Source: Oscillospiraceae bacterium (lineage in GTDB: Bacteria > Bacillota > Clostridia > Oscillospirales > Ruminococcaceae). From it: a stretch of 8,573 nucleotides of DNA. Location of the stretch: the NCBI GenBank assembly GCA_017848075.1, contig JAGALG010000048.1, positions 1 through 8,573 on the forward strand, in the 5' to 3' direction. This document shows positions 6,218-8,573 of the stretch, in pieces. Position numbers and translations under genes: made by a program. Each line of letters starts with the position of its first letter. The first letter of the stretch is position 1. Under the pieces are notes generated by a model. It did not search any database. It saw only the letters and a program-made list of their open reading frames with translations, and had not been told where the DNA came from.

Positions 6218-7519
6218 TTAGTTTTTCAGTTTCATTGGCAGACCCACAATCTCCTTCCATGCGGTATCGATGGGCCGAATGATCTGTGGGCCAATTTTAG
6301 AGATAAAGACCAGATGAGATTCTGCCTTTGCCTCACAAGGCTTATAGTCGATCTTTTTACCCACTACATCCACCTGCTGCCAGCCATCATCCAGCTGGAA
6401 GAAGCCTTTGATGCGGTAAGCATGAGGAATGATCTGCTGCAGGAAGACTTCCAGTTTTTCTTTGGGAGCCACTCCATCAAAGTTCAGAGACATGGTCTTT
6501 GGTTTGGTATCCACCGAGTTGGTGGTCGCCTCCGACTGGGCCCATTGTTTTGCCATCAGATCCTGTGTCAGGAAGGTTGTGCCGATGTCACCGAAGGTTG
6601 TGGTATCAATATCACAGATTGGATTGTACTTGCGAACCGTTTCGATTACTTTGCTCAGCTGTTCTTCCTCAACCAGATCCACTTTATTGACAACCGCACG
6701 GTGACAGTGCTTCAGCTGGCGGTCAACGGTGATTTCGTCAGCCACCTGCTCCAGGAAGTTCACTGCATCCACCAGGCAGATTACACCGCTCATCTCATAG
6801 ACATCGCCGGCCATGACTTTTACACCCTCCAAAATCTCATCAATGTTGGATGGGTCGGCCAAACCGGAGCTTTCTACAAAGAGATACTCAATATCCTGCT
6901 TACTCATCTCAGCCAAAGCCTGAGCAAACTTCAGCTGCAGACAGGTGCAGAAGATGGAACCACGGGTCAGTTCGGTCATAACCAAGCCGTCCCGTTTCAG
7001 AATTTCACTGTCCACATCGATGCGGCCAAACTCATTCTGCAGAACACCCACTTTATGGCCGGACAGATTGTCTAAAATTTTTAAAAGCATGGATGTTTTG
7101 CCGGAACCCAAAAAACCGGTCAGTACATAGAGTTTAATTTTCTTTGTTGTTTCCATTGTTTCTTCCTCCTTACAGCAGGTACACTGTCCCTGCTCCCATT
7201 CATCTCTGGATTTTCCACAGAGCACGCAATGCTGCTGTGGAATCGCGTCCAACAGTTTTGTAAAATATGCTCCTGCACTTTTCAGTGCTTCTTCATCCAG
7301 GCTGTAATAGGTCCATTTTCCCTCTCGGCGGGAAGAAACTAAGCCAGCGCCGGTCAGATTTTTCATATGATAGGACAAGGTCGGCTGTGTGATTTGGAAT
7401 TTCTCCAAAATCTTGCAGGCGCACAGCTCACCCATAGTCAGCATTTCCAGGATCTGCAGACGAGTCTCATCACTCAAGGCCTTAAAGCAGGCCACCTGTT
7501 TCTGATAGTTTGAATCCAT
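6218..7519 (-). CDS. ArsR-family repressor fused in frame to a COG0523 (CobW-like) GTPase
   Basis: One open frame of 433 residues. Residues 1-95 are an ArsR/SmtB winged helix: ALSDETRLQILEML, then ELCACKIL (CxC at Cys33/Cys35, the ArsR As/Sb-type site without the third cysteine), recognition region TQPTLSYHMKNL and wing RREGKWTYYSL. A Cys-rich linker follows (HCVLC at 97-101, CTCC at 113-116). From about residue 127 a COG0523 GTPase runs to the end: Walker A GFLGSGKTS (135-143), ESSGLADP (216-223), NKVD (278-281) and a CobW C-terminal domain (about 340-425). The usual GCxCC metal motif reads GSIFCTC (187-193). Met122 (ATG 7154-7156) has AAGGAGG 8 bases upstream, so a free 312-residue GTPase may also be made. 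The ATG at 7519 has a GGAGGG site. First gene of the operon, presumably autoregulated. COG0523 proteins are metallochaperone-type GTPases; the metal here is unknown. Confidence 0.85.
   Translation of the reverse strand: MDSNYQKQVACFKALSDETRLQILEMLTMGELCACKILEKFQITQPTLSYHMKNLTGAGLVSSRREGKWTYYSLDEEALKSAGAYFTKLLDAIPQQHCVLCGKSRDEWEQGQCTCCKEEETMETTKKIKLYVLTGFLGSGKTSMLLKILDNLSGHKVGVLQNEFGRIDVDSEILKRDGLVMTELTRGSIFCTCLQLKFAQALAEMSKQDIEYLFVESSGLADPSNIDEILEGVKVMAGDVYEMSGVICLVDAVNFLEQVADEITVDRQLKHCHRAVVNKVDLVEEEQLSKVIETVRKYNPICDIDTTTFGDIGTTFLTQDLMAKQWAQSEATTNSVDTKPKTMSLNFDGVAPKEKLEVFLQQIIPHAYRIKGFFQLDDGWQQVDVVGKKIDYKPCEAKAESHLVFISKIGPQIIRPIDTAWKEIVGLPMKLKN
7157..7171 (-). promoter_or_regulatory. Strong internal ribosome binding site at the ArsR/GTPase junction
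   Basis: On the minus strand AAGGAGG (7165-7171) lies 8 bases from an in-frame ATG (7154-7156) at the exact beginning of the COG0523 domain. This is an ideal Shine-Dalgarno layout inside a continuous open frame. It suggests internal initiation, or that two separate genes were joined recently or by a sequence error. A TAA overlaps the site in another frame. Confidence 0.75.
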
Positions 7520-7535
7520 CGATTGCCCTCCCTCT

Positions 7536-7552
7536 TATTCTCATATCGAATA
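7536..7552 (-). promoter_or_regulatory. Candidate ArsR operator (inverted repeat)
   Basis: TATTC-N7-GAATA (arms 7536-7540 and 7548-7552) is a perfect 5-bp inverted repeat centred about 20 bases downstream of the -10, within the predicted start of the transcript. The position and AT-rich arms fit ArsR-type operators, at which repressor binding blocks transcription until metal(loid) binds. The arms are short, so chance occurrence is possible. Confidence 0.45.
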
Positions 7553-7564
7553 TTTTCTATCTGA

Positions 7565-7593
7565 ATGGTAGCATACAAATAGAACATTGTCAA
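7565..7593 (-). promoter_or_regulatory. Promoter of the arsR-cobW operon
   Basis: On the minus strand a perfect -35 TTGACA (7588-7593), a 17-base spacer and -10 TACCAT (7565-7570) preceded by TGC (extended -10) are present. The -35 starts 15 bases after the mfd terminator stem. This is a strong basal promoter of the kind kept off by a repressor. Confidence 0.82.
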
Positions 7594-7607
7594 TACGAGA
7601 AACATAA

Positions 7608-7640
7608 AAGTTCCTCCGGAAATGATTTCCGGAGGAACTT
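7608..7640 (-). terminator. Terminator of mfd
   Basis: AAGTTCCTCCGGAAA (7608-7622) pairs perfectly with 7626-7640 around a TGA loop, a 15-bp stem. On the minus strand it is followed by only a short, interrupted T tract (TTTTATGTT). It begins 2 bases after the mfd stop and insulates the ArsR operon promoter from mfd transcription. Confidence 0.85.
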
Positions 7641-7642
7641 CA

Positions 7643-8573
7643 TTAGGCTTCTTTCGATTTTTTGAACTGATCCATGGTCTCCAGCGCCAAGCGCATGGCT
7701 TCCACAGGTTTTTCTCCCTTCAAAACACGCACGGCCAGATAGGGCTCTTTTCCTACATTGACCATAACCCGACCTTTCAGCGCTGCGGCCAAATGGCTGG
7801 CCAGCTCCAGATCAAAGTTTTCCTGCAGGAAGATCAGGCCGTCATTCTTCTGAGAAATCTTATTGATACCCAATCTGGCAGCTGTATTCCGCAGCAGGGA
7901 AACATCCACCAAACCCTGTACCGAAGACGGTGGATCACCGAAGCGGTCAATCAGTTCATCCAGTACATCCAGCGCATCCTCTTTGGTTTCGATGGCGGCA
8001 ATTTTCTTATAGATATCGATTCGCTGGGTCAAGTCTGCAATGTATTCCTCCGGAATATGAGCTCCGATACGGATATCCACCTGACACTCCTCGGATTTAT
8101 ACTGCACTTCCTTGCCCTGTCCAATGGCAATGGCCTCGGACAGCAGCTTCATATACAGCTCATAACCAACAGCTTCCATATGACCATGCTGCTGAGCGCC
8201 CAAAATATTGCCGGCGCCGCGGATCTGCAAGTCTCTCATGGCAATGCGGAAACCGGAACCAAAGGTAGTAAATTCCCGAATGGCAGATAAGCGCTTGGTA
8301 GCCACTTCGTTGAGCGCTTTACCTGCTTTTACCGTCAGGTAAGCAAAGGCTCGGCGGCTGGAACGGCCGACACGACCACGAATCTGATACAACTGGGACA
8401 AACCTAGGCGGTCAGCATCTTCGATAATCAGTGTATTGGCATTGCTAACATCGACACCGGTCTCAATGATGGTGGTGCAAACCAGCACATCGATCTCATG
8501 CTCCAGCATCTTTTTCCACACTTTGGACAACTGCTCCTCACTCATTTTACCATGGGCATAGACCACACGGGCC
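7643..8573 (-). CDS. mfd: Transcription-repair coupling factor Mfd, C-terminal part (5' truncated by window)
   Basis: The minus-strand frame is open from the window edge to a TAA at 7643-7645 and shows 309 residues of a protein usually near 1,150. Mfd is the cytoplasmic ATP-dependent translocase that removes stalled RNA polymerase and recruits UvrA. Visible are the end of the helicase C-terminal motor (YAHGKMSEEQL, DVLVCTTIIETG at about 28-39, SQLYQIRGRVGR at about 59-70), the translocation-in-repair region (FGSGFRIAMRDLQIRGAGNILG), and the C-terminal D7/TRCF domain (IPEEYIADLTQRIDIYKKIA to the end). Translation continues beyond the window, so an apparent GTG start at 8566 is not a real start. 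The C-terminus looks complete. The gene is followed by its own hairpin and then by the ArsR operon. Confidence 0.95.
   Translation of the reverse strand, partial: ARVVYAHGKMSEEQLSKVWKKMLEHEIDVLVCTTIIETGVDVSNANTLIIEDADRLGLSQLYQIRGRVGRSSRRAFAYLTVKAGKALNEVATKRLSAIREFTTFGSGFRIAMRDLQIRGAGNILGAQQHGHMEAVGYELYMKLLSEAIAIGQGKEVQYKSEECQVDIRIGAHIPEEYIADLTQRIDIYKKIAAIETKEDALDVLDELIDRFGDPPSSVQGLVDVSLLRNTAARLGINKISQKNDGLIFLQENFDLELASHLAAALKGRVMVNVGKEPYLAVRVLKGEKPVEAMRLALETMDQFKKSKEA

Noticed and set aside
5717..7075. Plus-strand open frame of 452 codons opposite the permease, redox and GTPase genes.
   Set aside because: It runs antisense to three well-supported genes, its translation is rich in His, Gln, Cys and Phe with no recognisable domain, and it has no ribosome site. 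It is a by-product of codon use on the other strand.
7622..8290. Plus-strand open frame of 222 codons opposite mfd.
   Set aside because: It is antisense to mfd, and its start lies inside the mfd terminator hairpin; no domain is recognisable.
1..8573. CRISPR arrays, tRNA or rRNA genes, insertion sequences, phage attachment sites.
   Set aside because: No spaced direct repeats, cloverleaf-like sequence, transposase or integrase gene, or terminal inverted repeats were seen. The inverted repeats found are all terminators or the operator candidate.

Overview
The window looks like chromosome of a spore-forming, roughly 50% GC member of the Clostridia, most likely Oscillospirales (Ruminococcaceae/Oscillospiraceae-like). 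This placement is inferred from gene content: a TmcAL-type tRNA ligase, an UPF0735/PheB ACT protein, a YtvI-type sporulation membrane protein, a PrsA/SurA-like lipoprotein and Mfd, all with Gram-positive AGGAGG ribosome binding sites. No RNA gene, CRISPR array or insertion sequence is visible.

Layout. (1) Bases 1-618 (+) hold the 3' part of tmcAL, which converges on lysC (711-1889, -); a long hairpin usable in both directions separates them. (2) Upstream of lysC on the same strand is the HTH-ACT gene pheB (2022-2453, -), with its own sigma-A promoter and a perfect terminator just after its stop. (3) Divergent from pheB is a ytvI-like gene (2623-3696, +) with a plausible sigma-E promoter and probably a TTG start. 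It converges on a PrsA-like foldase lipoprotein gene (3739-4791, -), again with a two-way terminator between them. (4) Bases 4922-7593 form a self-contained minus-strand operon: a promoter with an ArsR-type operator candidate, an ArsR repressor fused in frame to a COG0523 (CobW-like) GTPase, a small CxxC redox protein, an ArsP/DUF318 permease, and a terminator with a UUCG loop. (5) Bases 7643-8573 (-) are the 3' end of mfd with its terminator.

The most interesting part is the 7.5-4.9 kb operon. A CxC-containing ArsR domain, a COG0523 metallochaperone-type GTPase, a glutaredoxin-sized dithiol protein and an ArsP-type permease together suggest a regulated metalloid/organoarsenical (or other thiophilic metal) efflux module. 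The ArsR and GTPase parts share one open frame, yet a near-ideal Shine-Dalgarno and ATG lie exactly at the GTPase domain start. The locus could therefore make both a fusion and a free GTPase. In many clostridia mfd is followed directly by a prsA-like gene, so this operon looks inserted between those two neighbours.

The rest is housekeeping: tRNA modification, aspartate-family amino acid synthesis, sporulation, envelope protein folding and transcription-coupled repair. Second-look points there are divergent ACT domains in LysC, loss of the parvulin histidine in the foldase-like lipoprotein, and the predicted sporulation promoter of ytvI.
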